Of a DNA stretch of 64,000 nucleotides, positions 25,561 through 36,592 are shown piece by piece. A model generated the notes under the pieces. That model did not search any database. It was not told the DNA's origin and saw only the letters and a program-made list of their open reading frames with translations. The stretch comes from Corella eumyota (lineage: Eukaryota > Chordata > Ascidiacea > Phlebobranchia > Corellidae), in the NCBI GenBank assembly GCA_963082875.1, contig OY720097.1, positions 3,782,001-3,846,000 on the forward strand, read 5' to 3'. Positions within the stretch are counted from its first letter, which is position 1. Every line of letters begins with the position of its first letter. Both the position numbers and the translations under genes were made by a program.

Positions 25561-25799
25561 CATTTAAATCAATATTCCTCAATTTTATATTGTATTATGC
25601 AAACAAATTTAAAGAACTTAGGTTAACGGATTTTACAATAGTTAAAATGTTTTTAAAAGTAAAAATTGGTAAATACACTTATAGGTTTTGGATGGTTCCA
25701 AGTAAAAAGCTTATTAAATTTTTTTTAAATTTCCCTTTTAATGAAAAAACGACTTAATACAAATAATATTTAAGTGTCTATAGTGTCTGTTTTTTTAAT

Positions 25800-28061
25800 T
25801 TAGTTTAACATGCACAAATCACATATCCAACTTCTAAGTTTTGTAACCCCCTTTTGACATTTAACGTGATACCACTTCCTACAAACACAACATTGTATTT
25901 GTGGCAAATATGTACCATTTCCTGGACAAGACGTTGATTCACATATGTTCCAATTAGTATTTGAATTCAGAACTAAGCATTTAAATTCCTTTCGTTCTAT
26001 TTTAAGTTGAAACGAAGTAGGCTTTAGGTTAATAACTTTTTGTAGTGCTGATTTTCTTTCGTTGGCCGAAATTCGCTTTGAAAAATCTCTCAATCTATTT
26101 TGTTTTATAAATAGTGCAGCAAGCCATTTTCTTGCTAAATCGACATTAAATGCATTTGGAACCTGACCAGATAACACGTAAAACACGTAATACGTGTTTA
26201 TGATTGTGTAAACCCCACAGTCATCACAATTATTTTGTTGTGGGCAATTGTTCATCAAAGAGACTGTCCATTCCAAATTATTAAATGGTATGTCAATTAC
26301 AGCATACATAAAGGATAAAATTTTAAGACAACACTTGGCTGATTTCTGCAGGCATGCTCCATGCAATTGACAGACCATAGAATCAAAAATCCATATATTT
26401 TTTTGAGAAATATTACAGATAATTAATTGCCAGTGAATATTATTAAGGTTATTAGGAAAAACAATTACATTAAAGTCCAAAGCTCTGAGTGAACTAATAT
26501 AGTTTGAGACCAACTCCACATTATTGTTATTTTTTTGATTTTCAAATACTAAAGAAGAAAATTGGAAAGCTTCATTTTTTAGGTCAAGATAACTTATGAC
26601 TCCGTTAATGCACTTTTCAATGCATATGTCATCCAACCATTTTTTTTTCCCAATTAAACATTCCATTGCAATTGAACAACTTTTTTTTTGATCTGTTGTT
26701 ACCAAAAGATCTTCCTTTTCCCAGGGGGCGTTTCCAAAAGACGTTTGATTTTTCTCCATTTCACCATCAGGTGTTTTGTAGTTTTCCCCACTTTCATTTT
26801 TATTTGTTTTAATTTCGGGCATATTTTCTGTCTTACCTTTTTCTTTAGTATATAATTTACTTTCGGAATTCTTATCTTCTCTGCCAATATTTTTCGGCAT
26901 GATTTCAACTACAGATTTAATATTTTTTTTGCCAATCTCTTTTGCGTTCGCTTTAACTTCAATGTGCTTATTTTTTTTTAAATTTTCCTTTTTTTCTATT
27001 ATGTCTTTGGGTTTATTACCCTTTTTGACAATTTCTTCTGTTGTAATATTACTTTCTATTAGACCTAGGCTAGTTAACTCATCACCATGCTCTTCGTCGC
27101 TACCTTTACACATATATTTTTTATCTTCTGTCTCTTGACCTAGGAGCACATCCAGGTCGATGTTCATTTCTGCACTGTTGGGAGCAGGAATTACGTCGTA
27201 ATCGTAGTCTCTTTGTCTAACCTTTTTTTTGCCTGACTTACCATCTTTTCCCCTTTGCCTTTTGTTTAACGCCGTGAGTGTATAACTGCGATTCTTGGGA
27301 TTTTTTTGGTTGGTTTGCAGTCGTTTATGGACCGCAAGTACATGCCAGCATTTTGCAGTAATACTTGAACAACTACAAATAGGTGGAAATAATGTAACGG
27401 CATGTCGGGCATCAGTAAATGGATTTATCACAACAAAAGTGCCAGTGTCTCTATCCAAAGATACGCCACTAGACATAAGGCACATTTCAACAACTTCAGT
27501 ATAAAAAGTTTTTTCAGGGAACTTTTTAGTTTTAGAACCAGAAGCCAAATTTTTTTGTTTTAAAATTTCTTCTTTTATTTTGTTTAAATAAGCCAATTTA
27601 GGAATACTGTCTTTAGAATCTTCGCCGGCAGAAATTGTTTCTTCAGAGGACAAAGTAAACCTGCCAAATCCTTTTTCTGCACGAAAAAGGTCATATGCAA
27701 AATTCTGAAATAATTTAAAAAACAATATAATTGTGTAGTCCAATCTATTTTCTTTGTTGCCACAAATGTCCTTCAGTACCCTATTGAATGACTCGCTCAT
27801 GTTGTTGGTTACAGTTTTTCCATTAAAAATTGTAAACTGTTTGGTGTAAAAAAATACTGAATAAGCTAGTATATCTTGTTGCAGATTTTTTTCAAAATAA
27901 TTTACAAATGTTGGTGACCATTTTGTTTTTAATTCCAAATACAATTTATTAAAGTTATCATATGAAGTTGAAAATATTAGTTGTTCAATTTGGTCTTTGT
28001 AAACTTTTATGTCCGAAAATTTTCCATTTTGTTTTTTTAACCAGAATTCAACATCTCTCAA
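25800..28061 (-). CDS. Mutator-like transposase, C-terminal part: third catalytic residue, SWIM, Ulp1 protease, PHD finger
   Basis: The open frame has 753 codons. NMSESFN near residue 90 fits the third acidic residue (Glu) of the MULE DDE core. The stretch CSCSSITAKCWHVLAV near residue 230 is a SWIM zinc finger (CxC...CxH). A central low-complexity Lys/Glu region follows. A C48 (Ulp1/SENP-type) cysteine protease domain at about residues 500-660 shows the ordered catalytic set His in NIHWQLI, Asp in IWIFDS, Gln in NCPQQ and Cys in DDCGVY. The last 45 residues form a PHD-type finger (CVCRKWYHVKC...WICDLC). Ulp1 domains captured by Mutator-like elements are known. The frame is offset by one base from the upstream part (28069-29145); the apparent extra base lies near 28070-28075, so as read the protein is interrupted. 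Confidence 0.85.
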   Translation of the reverse strand: MRDVEFWLKKQNGKFSDIKVYKDQIEQLIFSTSYDNFNKLYLELKTKWSPTFVNYFEKNLQQDILAYSVFFYTKQFTIFNGKTVTNNMSESFNRVLKDICGNKENRLDYTIILFFKLFQNFAYDLFRAEKGFGRFTLSSEETISAGEDSKDSIPKLAYLNKIKEEILKQKNLASGSKTKKFPEKTFYTEVVEMCLMSSGVSLDRDTGTFVVINPFTDARHAVTLFPPICSCSSITAKCWHVLAVHKRLQTNQKNPKNRSYTLTALNKRQRGKDGKSGKKKVRQRDYDYDVIPAPNSAEMNIDLDVLLGQETEDKKYMCKGSDEEHGDELTSLGLIESNITTEEIVKKGNKPKDIIEKKENLKKNKHIEVKANAKEIGKKNIKSVVEIMPKNIGREDKNSESKLYTKEKGKTENMPEIKTNKNESGENYKTPDGEMEKNQTSFGNAPWEKEDLLVTTDQKKSCSIAMECLIGKKKWLDDICIEKCINGVISYLDLKNEAFQFSSLVFENQKNNNNVELVSNYISSLRALDFNVIVFPNNLNNIHWQLIICNISQKNIWIFDSMVCQLHGACLQKSAKCCLKILSFMYAVIDIPFNNLEWTVSLMNNCPQQNNCDDCGVYTIINTYYVFYVLSGQVPNAFNVDLARKWLAALFIKQNRLRDFSKRISANERKSALQKVINLKPTSFQLKIERKEFKCLVLNSNTNWNICESTSCPGNGTYLPQIQCCVCRKWYHVKCQKGVTKLRSWICDLCMLN

Positions 28062-28068
28062 TATATGA

Positions 28069-29145
28069 TTAAACGCAACAAACTAATTTTAGTCCAGTGG
28101 TTTTATTAACTGCGTTCATTATCGCTTTTTCATCAGCCGTCACTGGAATATTGTCCAATTCGTGTAATTTTAGTTGTTTGCTAATTATTTTAAAAAGTTC
28201 TTCGTGATATTGTTGATCTTTTTTTTCATGAATCATCGCGCCGATGGGAAACATTGGATTTCCATCTATATCCGTTTTGCGCATCGTTAAAAATGACACA
28301 TAAAAGTCCCCCATTTCGAATGTTGTGTCGTATCCAAAACACTGAGGTATTGCTTTATTTTTGCGAAACTTGGTTAGTTCTTTTATAGCGATTTTAATCG
28401 TCTCTTCATTCACAAGAATGGCATACACACTAGGCACTATACATAATTTTTGAACAAAATTTGGTAACACTGTAGTCAGTTCTTTGGTAGAAAATATTTC
28501 ATCAGTGCACATTTGAAAATCCTTTTTTTCCTTATATGCAATGTTGTGAACCTGCTTTAAATCTCGCGGTCGATCGACAGACATCCTATCTTCACCTTCA
28601 TCATGTTGCTTTTTTGCTGTCATTTTGGCATATGTTTGAAACGGAGATTTGTTATTTTCTAATTGAATACTTATATCGTTTAAAACATTTTTTTGTGTTG
28701 TAACAAAAATCTTGTTTGGATTTTTGCTATTACCATGTGAGGATCGAAAATATTCTGACTTATCACCAACATAATGTAATAAATAATAATTTTTATCCGT
28801 TTTCGTTTTCGATAATGTGTACAAAAATTTTTTAAAGTCTAAATGTTTATTTTTTTCCAGGGGATTTTTTAAATACCATCTTTTTTTTATGACACCTGGG
28901 GTACCAACAATGCGCTTTCCACCGTTTAACCAGTTGAGAGAATCACAAAGATAATCTCTAACGCTTTCTTCGTCACATTTAAACAAATGTAAATCTCCAT
29001 TACATGGATTTATAGGGGAATTTTTAATTAAAAAATGGTCCTCAATTTTCTCATTTGAGCAGTCTTTTAAAATTCCAATAACTTTTTTTATTGAAAGACT
29101 GTATTGTTTATTTTCATAAGCCATTTTCAAATTAAGACTGTGCAA
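28069..29145 (-). CDS. Mutator-like transposase, N-terminal part with first two catalytic Asp
   Basis: The open frame has 358 codons. CFGYDTTFEMGDFYVSF carries the first Asp and NIPVTADEKAIMNAVN the second, in the order of the MULE DDE core. The N-terminal half has no recognisable zinc knuckle. Homology passes directly into the downstream frame (IL-RDVEFWLKK), so this and 25800-28061 were one gene. The break could be a real single-base change, or a site where this element family uses two proteins. Confidence 0.8.
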   Translation of the reverse strand: MHSLNLKMAYENKQYSLSIKKVIGILKDCSNEKIEDHFLIKNSPINPCNGDLHLFKCDEESVRDYLCDSLNWLNGGKRIVGTPGVIKKRWYLKNPLEKNKHLDFKKFLYTLSKTKTDKNYYLLHYVGDKSEYFRSSHGNSKNPNKIFVTTQKNVLNDISIQLENNKSPFQTYAKMTAKKQHDEGEDRMSVDRPRDLKQVHNIAYKEKKDFQMCTDEIFSTKELTTVLPNFVQKLCIVPSVYAILVNEETIKIAIKELTKFRKNKAIPQCFGYDTTFEMGDFYVSFLTMRKTDIDGNPMFPIGAMIHEKKDQQYHEELFKIISKQLKLHELDNIPVTADEKAIMNAVNKTTGLKLVCCV

Positions 29146-30440
29146 TTATTAAAATATCTAAAACACAATAACATATTTTAATTTTTTTTATTTTAAAAAT
29201 GGTCTAATGAGCTAAACCATAACTTTTATAATATGGTTAATACAAATAGGATGTTGTTCGGCAGTTTGTATTAAAATAGTTGTTTATTTAATTGGTTTTT
29301 CGAGGTGTCTAGTAATAAAGAAATTTCCACTATGGTCGTTATTGCCAATTTTAGACACCTTTAAAAACCTCTTGATAAACATTATTTTTTTTTAAAAACG
29401 ACTTGGGCAAGTTAGTTTAAGCGTTCTTATGTTGTTAAGGCAGTTTTCATTAAAATTTATAACTGTTTAATTGGTTTTTGGAGGTGTCTGAGGTTGAAGA
29501 AATTTCAACTATGGTCGTTATTGCCAATTTCAGACACCTTTAAAAACCATTTTATAACCAATATTTTTTAATAAAAATGATCGGGGCAAGTTAGTTTAAC
29601 CGTTCTTATGTTGTTAAGGCAGTTTTTATTAAAATTTATAACTGTTTAATTGGTTTTTGGAAGTGTCTGAGGATGAAGAAATTTTAACTATGGTCGTTAT
29701 TGCCAATTTCAGACGCCTTTAAAAACCATTTTATAACCATTATTTTTTAATAAAAACGACTTGGGCAAGTTAGTTTAAGCGTTCTTATGTTGTTAAGGCA
29801 GTTTTTATTAAAATTTATAATTGTTTAATTGGTTTTTGGAGGTGTCTGATGAGGGTGAAATTACCGCAAATTCCGGCACCCCTAAATTAAAAAAATTTTG
29901 CCACAAATTTCAACACGTTAAAACAAAAAAAAAATTGTTGAGGCAAGCTGGAACAATAGTCCTAAAGTCGGAAAAATCATTTTTATTAAAAAATAACAAC
30001 GATAAAGTAAATTTTAGAGGTGTCTGAAAAGGTGTCTGAAAAAGTGTCGGGTGTCTGGTTTTAGTACATCCCCTCAATTGAAAGTAAAAATTGGTAAAGC
30101 ATGACAATTAAAAATATAACCGTTTTGTGCCGCTGGTCTTAAAATAAAATTGCGCCAAAATAATCAGGAGAAGGTCAAACAAAAATATTATTTAAATTAG
30201 AACAAAGTATATTTATTGGTAATAATAACGATTGTGTTAAAAAATATTCGTTTATTGACAAGGTGGAACCATAGATAAACTAAGAACTTTTACACTAATT
30301 TACCTAAAGGCTTATTAAAAATTACGAGTAGGCTAAAGGTTACCAAATTAATAAATTTTACAACTCCAAAAATATTAAATAAACTATATGCAAAATATTA
30401 TTTAATAAATAAAATAAACTACAACCAAACTTACAAAGTA

Positions 30441-32905
30441 CGTTAATTAAACAAAACATAAGATATTATTTGATTATCGCAACGATAAAGCATGGACAAA
30501 GAAAAGTACGTAGAAACAAATGTTGTGTATACGTTTACCCAATAAAATTGTATGGTTAACAAATATAACTTTTTTTAAAAGTGGAAGAAATGTGAAAAAA
30601 TTTCGATCGGAAGAAATTACTGCAAAATATAACTCACGTTAATCGGCCAGCAGCGCACGTTCTTTCATTAGGTAACCCGACTATTTCATATTAAAACTAT
30701 AGAACACAACCTTTACTTTACTATGTTGCAAGAGCCGAAATCTCTGTAAATCCAGTTTTAAATATAGAAATTACCTAACGTAAAGATTAAAATAGGGGAA
30801 CCGAAAAGTTTTTGAAACAAATATTACACTGGCAAATTATTTCCTTTTGTCAGCGAAAATTGTTTCTTAACTACAGCTGTAACAAAAAATATTTTTGCTA
30901 GAACTTTTTTTCTAAATCAAAAAAAAAATGCCAATGTTACTAAATAAAGAGTTTTGTTTTAAAACGGAAACGCTCAACAACACTTATCCCATCACGTTAG
31001 TTTTAAAGTTTTTATTGTAGTAGTATTGTATATGTGCGTGTGTTTAATTGTTAACCTGTCAATAGTTAAAAAGATAAACATTATTTTTTTTTTAGAAAAT
31101 CTGTACGCAAATTAAAAGTTTGAAAAAATATCAAAAAAAAGAAAGGGTATACTGTTATTTTTTTTAATTAAATTAGTAAAATACATATAAAACGAAAATT
31201 TGACGTTAGTTTTTTTATGACGAGTTCCCCATACCCCAGTTTTATAGTATAGTTTGTAATTAAACGGTGTACGTGGTACACTTAGCTTATATCTACAAAC
31301 AATTAAAGGAAATAACTTTTGTACTTACATTAATCGATGAAATTTACTAAGGCTAAATGGCCTTACCCAGTTAAAAAAATTTGTAATACAACGACCTTGA
31401 AAACATAACACATAAACAAACAGTGGAAATTTACCAGCAACTCAAGCAAGACATTTTCTAGGATAATCCCCTGGCTTTAAACTATATTCCTCCTTTTTAG
31501 TCACCACATACAGTTGGAAAGCTATATTTAGCCTATGGTGATAAGTATAATTTTTTTAATAATTATAAAGTTGTTATTTTGTTTTAAATGGATTATGTTA
31601 TGTCAAAAAATTGAAAAATATATATATTCATACAAGAGGTTTACCTTTGTCAAAACAATGTAAAAAACTATTGCAATAGTTTTGTGATTTGAAACAGACG
31701 CTCAAAACACTTATCGGGGATGCGTATGATTCTCGTAATATAACCACCAAAAAAAAGCTCAAATTACCAGAAGGTTTTTTTAGGAATATTACACATGACG
31801 TAAAGTGACCCTTTATTTAACATAACCTACTAGATAATAATATAATTTACCGATTTTAATGGTTTGACAAATAGATGTATAAAAAACAAATACCATATCA
31901 TGAGATCACAACCGACGATTAATATTGAAATTAAAGAAATTGAAGGGCGTTGAAATTAAAGGAATTAAAATTAAGAAATTAAAGGGCGTTTCCCAGAAGA
32001 GGGTTTCGGTAAGGGGTTAATGAAAATTGTCTTATCAAGTATTTGGTTTTAAATTAACAGACAGTAATCCTATATAAACAGCCAATGCGATTTTCGCGTT
32101 TTTTATATTTTTTTTAAATTGTCATCTTATTTCTTTGATTGAGATTTTATTCCATCGCTTGTGATCTTATTTCGTCGGTTGTCAACTTATTTTGTCGGTT
32201 GTGATCTTATTCCGTCGATCGCGATCTTATTTTGTCGGTTGTGTTCTTATTACCCCAATTGTGATCTTATTCCGTTGGTTGTAATCTTATTCCGTGGTGG
32301 TGATCTTATTCCGCCAATTGTGATCTTATTCCGTCGATTGTGATCTTATTCCGTCGACTGTGATTTTACGGCCAACTTGAAATAAGTCTGATAGGAGAAT
32401 CTTATAGTAGCTTTTATTTAAAGAAGTTTAATATTAATTTCATTGTGGCAGTAAGTTTTTATTCATTCAATTTTGTATACATACGTTAGTTGTTCATCTC
32501 TTAAGTGATACTATTCTTGTAATGAATTTGTTACTGACTTTATCTAATTACTGTAAATAAAATTTTATTCCTAAAATGTCTTATTCTGTTTATGATCTTA
32601 TTGGTGGCATCCCACATCATCACGTTACAAAATCTCATCACGTTAGAAAATCGAACATGGGTGATGATCAAAAAGTTTTACTTCTGGAAAACACAGAACC
32701 TGTCCACAACCAAGATAAGATCAGTATATTTTCCAGTACAGTTCATGATATGAAGAAGGATGCCTTCCTTTACATCGATTATACAACATCCGATTACTAC
32801 AAATTATCCAATAAAAAAGCGAAACGTTTTTTGAAAAAATGGTTTTTAATTTCGATGAAGGGGAAGAAAAATTTGTTACCACTTAAAAGGGTCTTTATTT
32901 GGACT
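30441..32905 (+). pseudogene. Decayed TNF-ligand copy related to the gene at 44832-46867
   Basis: Fragments match exon 2 end (30441), exon 3 (about 30468-30511), exon 4 (about 30583-30680, with a stop in ITHV/RPAAHVL) and exon 6 (about 32615-32820, MGDDQKVLLLENTEPVH...YIDYTTSDYYKLSNK). The exon 5 equivalent is not found. After the YKLSNK stretch the sequence switches to one resembling the middle of the other TNF type (FNFDEGEE at 43004-43266), so the 3' end looks like a junction between two family members. Intergenic sequence at 30900-31660 also matches 46500-47990, showing a whole-block duplication. Confidence 0.75.
32132..32369 (+). repeat. Minisatellite, ~20-bp unit
   Basis: About 12 imperfect copies of tgatcttattccgtcggttg lie head to tail. 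It reads as a 60-codon open frame only because the period is close to a multiple of three; I do not regard it as a gene. Confidence 0.85.
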
Positions 32906-33116
32906 TGATTTTAAAAATGTATTACGAAGAAACAAGTAATACTTATTGCAACAATTTCTACTATCTCGTGACATTTGACATGAGGCAGACAAGACCATAT
33001 GACATGAGGCAGACAAGAAAATAGTTGACTTATAGCATATGAAATAGTAACCTTCCATTTTTCTTTAGTATCCTTTATAATTGAGCGAGCGTACAGTAAG
33101 CTATTAGTTAGGGGAC

Positions 33117-33900
33117 CAGAAGCTTCGGCCGTGAGAAGGTTCGGCCTGCGACGAAATTGCCGCGTAAAATGTCAGCTTAAGACCATATTTTACCGATATT
33201 CAAAATAAAATTTGACAAAAAGTATATTACATAAAAAAGATTTAATAAGGTGTTACGATAAATATATATGTTAGTTTTTAGAATATTTTTTTTTAAATTG
33301 TTGTCTTAAAAATGTCTTTTTAAAACGGATTAAAGACGGAGGCTTATGGCCTGTAAAATTTCATTTTGGCCTGCATAATTTTTCATCTAACTGCGGGAAG
33401 TCCACGACGTAAAGCCCGCATTTGATGTCAACTTAACACCGTATTTTATCAAAATTTAAAATAAAATTTGACAAAAACAATAATATATAACAAAATATTA
33501 ACTGGTTGTTACCTTAATGACATATGTTAGTTTTTAGAATATTTATTTTTTTTTTAATTTATGTTTCAAAAACTAATTTTAAAACGGATTAAAGACAAGT
33601 GCTTTAGGCCTTCAAAATTTTACGACTAATCGCTCTCGGCCTGCGAAATTTTCATTAAAAATAAAGGAACAGTTAAACTAAGATATATCTTAATTTTTAA
33701 AACCACACAAAATTTTAACATCCGGTTAAAACTTTTTTAACTATTGTACTTTTTGCCAAATTTCTTTTTAAATATTGGTAAAATATGGTCTTGCGTTAAA
33801 GGTATACGCGGGCTTTACGCTGCAGACTCCTCGCAGTTTAATGAAAAATTTCGCGGGCCGAGAGCAATTAGTCGTAAAATTTTGCAGGCCAAAAAAGCGC
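33117..33900. mobile_element. Foldback repeat related to 23195-24537
   Basis: It contains 'agaccatattttaccgatattc' at 33180, a second unit near 33430, and the inverse 'aaatattggtaaaatatggtc' at 33770. It starts with 'aagcttcggcc' and ends with 'gcaggccaaaaaagc'. There is no coding capacity. Remaining bases of 32910-34020 hold nothing I recognise. Confidence 0.5.
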
Positions 33901-34019
33901 CCGTTGTTTTAATTCGTTTTAAAAATACGTTTTTACAAAAAAAAGTCCTGTTTATTTATTTCTTTGTTTATCTATTAAGAGTTATATTATCAAAATTTTT
34001 AAACTATATTTTACTTATC

Positions 34020-34251
34020 AAATAAATCTAATTGAGGATACATATTTGATATTTGAATTTTTTGTGTTTTTTACAACCAAAGAGTATGCCTAAACAACAA
34101 ACAAGTTGGTTTAAATACTTACTTCCAAAACTAATTAATCTCTAACTCTGGTTTAGCAATATTTATAAGTCTTTTAAAGATAATATAAGGGTGGGAATAC
34201 AAAAAAGGCGCAAATAAAACCATGGTGAAAATACAAAAAAGGCGCAACAAA
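34020..34251 (+). promoter_or_regulatory. Upstream region shared by astacin genes A and C
   Basis: 34010-34251 is closely matched by 55050-55280 immediately before the other whole astacin gene, so the two carry the same promoter and 5' UTR. It includes a short direct repeat, 'aatacaaaaaaggcgcaa', just before the start codon. I cannot name factor sites. Confidence 0.4.
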
Positions 34252-36518
34252 ATGGCTACAGTCATTTTTTTGATTCTTGTTGCTGTAGTAAATCTGGCTT
34301 TTTCTCTGCTGATGACTATACATGCTGTTAAAGAGTCAAGTCAGTTGAAGCAAGGCATTAACTGTGTGAATTGCTGCCAGTCTCTTGCATATACCTCAGG
34401 ACAAAATTGTGATGAAGTATGCGGAAAAATTAATAGGTAAGATAGGACAGATTTACACAAAATGCAAAATATTGTATCCATTTGCTTTTCTTTTCTATAA
34501 ATTTATTTATTTTATCTTTTTCATAAATAAAAAATTTCTGTATAATTTAATTTAATTTTGATTACAGATATTTGTTAATATACACATACCAATAATCCTT
34601 TTTTACAATGCATTTTATCTTAAAACCAACCTTAATAAACAATAAAACATTTTAATGCTTATACTTTTAACTTTTAGCTGCAAGAACTTTAAATTCTTGG
34701 ATCAAAACAAAAAAAGAGCTTATCGCAATGATGACATAAAAAAGGTACATTTGTTTAGCCTTAAAATTTTCATAAATAGCTTAAAAATATATCTTGTATA
34801 TTAACAAAGTGTTTAAATATTAACCAGACAGTACAAGAAGTTTTAATGGGAAAGTCTAACAACAAATTGATTGCATTAAGTAAGTAAATTCACCTTTATA
34901 TAATTTTTTTCTCTTATGTAACGATTCCAATAATTAGGCATATGAAAAGCTTTTGCCTATTATGATTAAGCCTTTAATTAGGCCTATTAGCTTTATAAAC
35001 ATTACAATCAAATAGTTTTACAACAAACTTTTTAGGTAAAAATAAAACAAAAGGTGACCATAATAAACAAACGAGAACTTTGACGTTAAAAACATCTTTT
35101 TTTAGGTCAAATTCTGGGCGTTAACTTTAAATGCAAGTTTAACACTTCAATTTGTGAGCAAAATTGTAGAATAACTGGCTATGAATCGAACGAAATAGGA
35201 TGTCCAATCAATTGTAATTGTAAAAGTGACGGATTTCTGGAGGGAGACATTAAATTTGAGAAGCAAGATTTAGACATGATTAAACTAGTAAATAATATTA
35301 GTAATTAGTATATATTTTTTTTGATTACACCAGACATTTAAAAAAAATTAATTTACAGAGTATTTGAATACCTGATATGGATTTAATTAACTATTGTAAC
35401 AAAAACGCTTATTTATTTTTTTTTCAGAATTATGGTTTTCTTCCCCCTGGTGTGGAGTTTGCAGCATCTGTCGGACTACTGAGATGGGATCAGATTAAGG
35501 AAGGTGGAAGAATTAAAGTCCCCTACGTCATAGACTCCACTATGAGTATGTCACATGATCTTTATTTTTTTACTTGTTAAATTTAAAGTTGTTTGAAAAA
35601 ATATTTATTTATTATTTTGTTAAAAAAAGACCTTTTTTTAATTTAGGCACAAAAGCACGAAATGCAATTAAATCGGCAATGAATGAATTTTCTAACTTTA
35701 CCTGTCTTGACTTTGTCGAAAACCAAAAAGTTAATTCTCAAGCTTACCTGGTTTTTGTTGCTGATGGTGGTTGCTGGTACTAATAACTAAAATACATATT
35801 TTTTTAAGAATCTAAACAAACTTTTTGAAATTGTTCTTTACCTAACAAGCCTAATAATGGAGCTGAATTTAGAAAAACAATACACCTTGTTTAATAAAAA
35901 AGACATATATTGAACCACATTTTTTGTATTTTAAAGGTCTTATATGGGTAGACGGGGAGGTAGACAAGAGATTTCGATCGGGTATCGTTGTGAGAAGAAA
36001 GGAATTGTACAACATGAGATCATGCACGCCCTCGGATTCTGGCACGAACAATCGAGACCAGATAGAGATCAACACGTGACTGTTCAATACAACAACATTA
36101 TTGAAGGTTTACAACAATTATTTAATTACCAACTAATCTTACCATCATTAGTTTATGTCATATTTTAATTTAAATAATACAGTGCATAACAAACGTAACA
36201 AAGATATAGATGTGTTATATATATACATGTTATATTAAAAATTGTAAATTTTTGTTTATACTTGTAGGATTCAATTACAATTTTAACAAACGAACAGCTA
36301 TCTATTCATTTGAATCCCCGTACGACCTTAATTCGATCATGCAATATGAAGGAGATGCATTCTCAAAAAATCAACAACCTACCATTATTGAAAAATTTAC
36401 TAAAAAACCAGTTGTATCTCAGCGGGAAAGGTTTTCTACGGAAGATGTTTATCAGATTAATGCAATGTATCGGTGCGCCAAAAAAATAGCCAAAAATACC
36501 GGTGTTAAGGTATACTGA
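34252..36518 (+). CDS. Astacin A: type II membrane-anchored astacin metalloprotease with TNF-type anchor exons
   Basis: There are eight exons in phase: 34252-34436, 34678-34744, 34828-34879, 35106-35287, 35428-35545, 35647-35776, 35937-36106 and 36268-36518, giving 384 residues. Residues 4-24 are a membrane segment with no cleavage site, so the protein is type II. Next is a CVNCC...C...C stalk. Exon 4 has a small Cys module resembling antistasin ([18 protein letters not shown]), then FLEGDIKF, matching the Asp-switch motif of astacin propeptides. The catalytic domain starts RWDQIKEGGRIKVPYVID, with zinc-binding [19 protein letters not shown] (residues 271-289). The Met-turn is SIMQYEGD (324-331) where SIMHYG is usual; Met and Tyr are kept. 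An upstream ATG at 34222 is absent from copy C, so I place the start at 34252. Exons 1-3 are homologous to the TNF gene at 48090-49909. Confidence 0.9.
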
Positions 36519-36592
36519 TTTTACGCTTCTTCACATTTGTGTTTAACTTTATGTTATAACTCTTAAAGTTGTAACCCTGTATATTACAAACT

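Larger units (their letters stand above)
24739..30081 (-). mobile_element. Mutator-like DNA transposon, near-complete, with 9-bp target duplication
   Basis: The element is 24748-30072 (5,325 bp). Its termini are inverted (gggatgtactaaaacc ... ggttttagtacatccc) and flanked by the 9-base direct repeat ctcaattga at 24739-24747 and 30073-30081. Each end continues into a long inverted arm of about 0.8 kb, built of a 200-bp terminal block plus several ~180-bp units starting 'cagacacctccaaaaacc'. Between the arms lies one minus-strand transposase region split over two frames. The 9-bp duplication and long termini are Mutator hallmarks. It is inserted into a copy of a dispersed repeat whose uninterrupted relative is at 41640-42030. 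Confidence 0.9.

Noticed and set aside
25800-28061. Ulp1-type protease as a sign of a Polinton-like element
   Set aside because: The same frame has a SWIM finger and MULE core residues, with a 9-bp duplication and Mutator-like termini; no polymerase, integrase or capsid gene is present.
34222-34251. Upstream ATG of astacin A
   Set aside because: The matching position in astacin C is atag, and the sequence is a local duplication of the 5' UTR; the start at 34252 is conserved.
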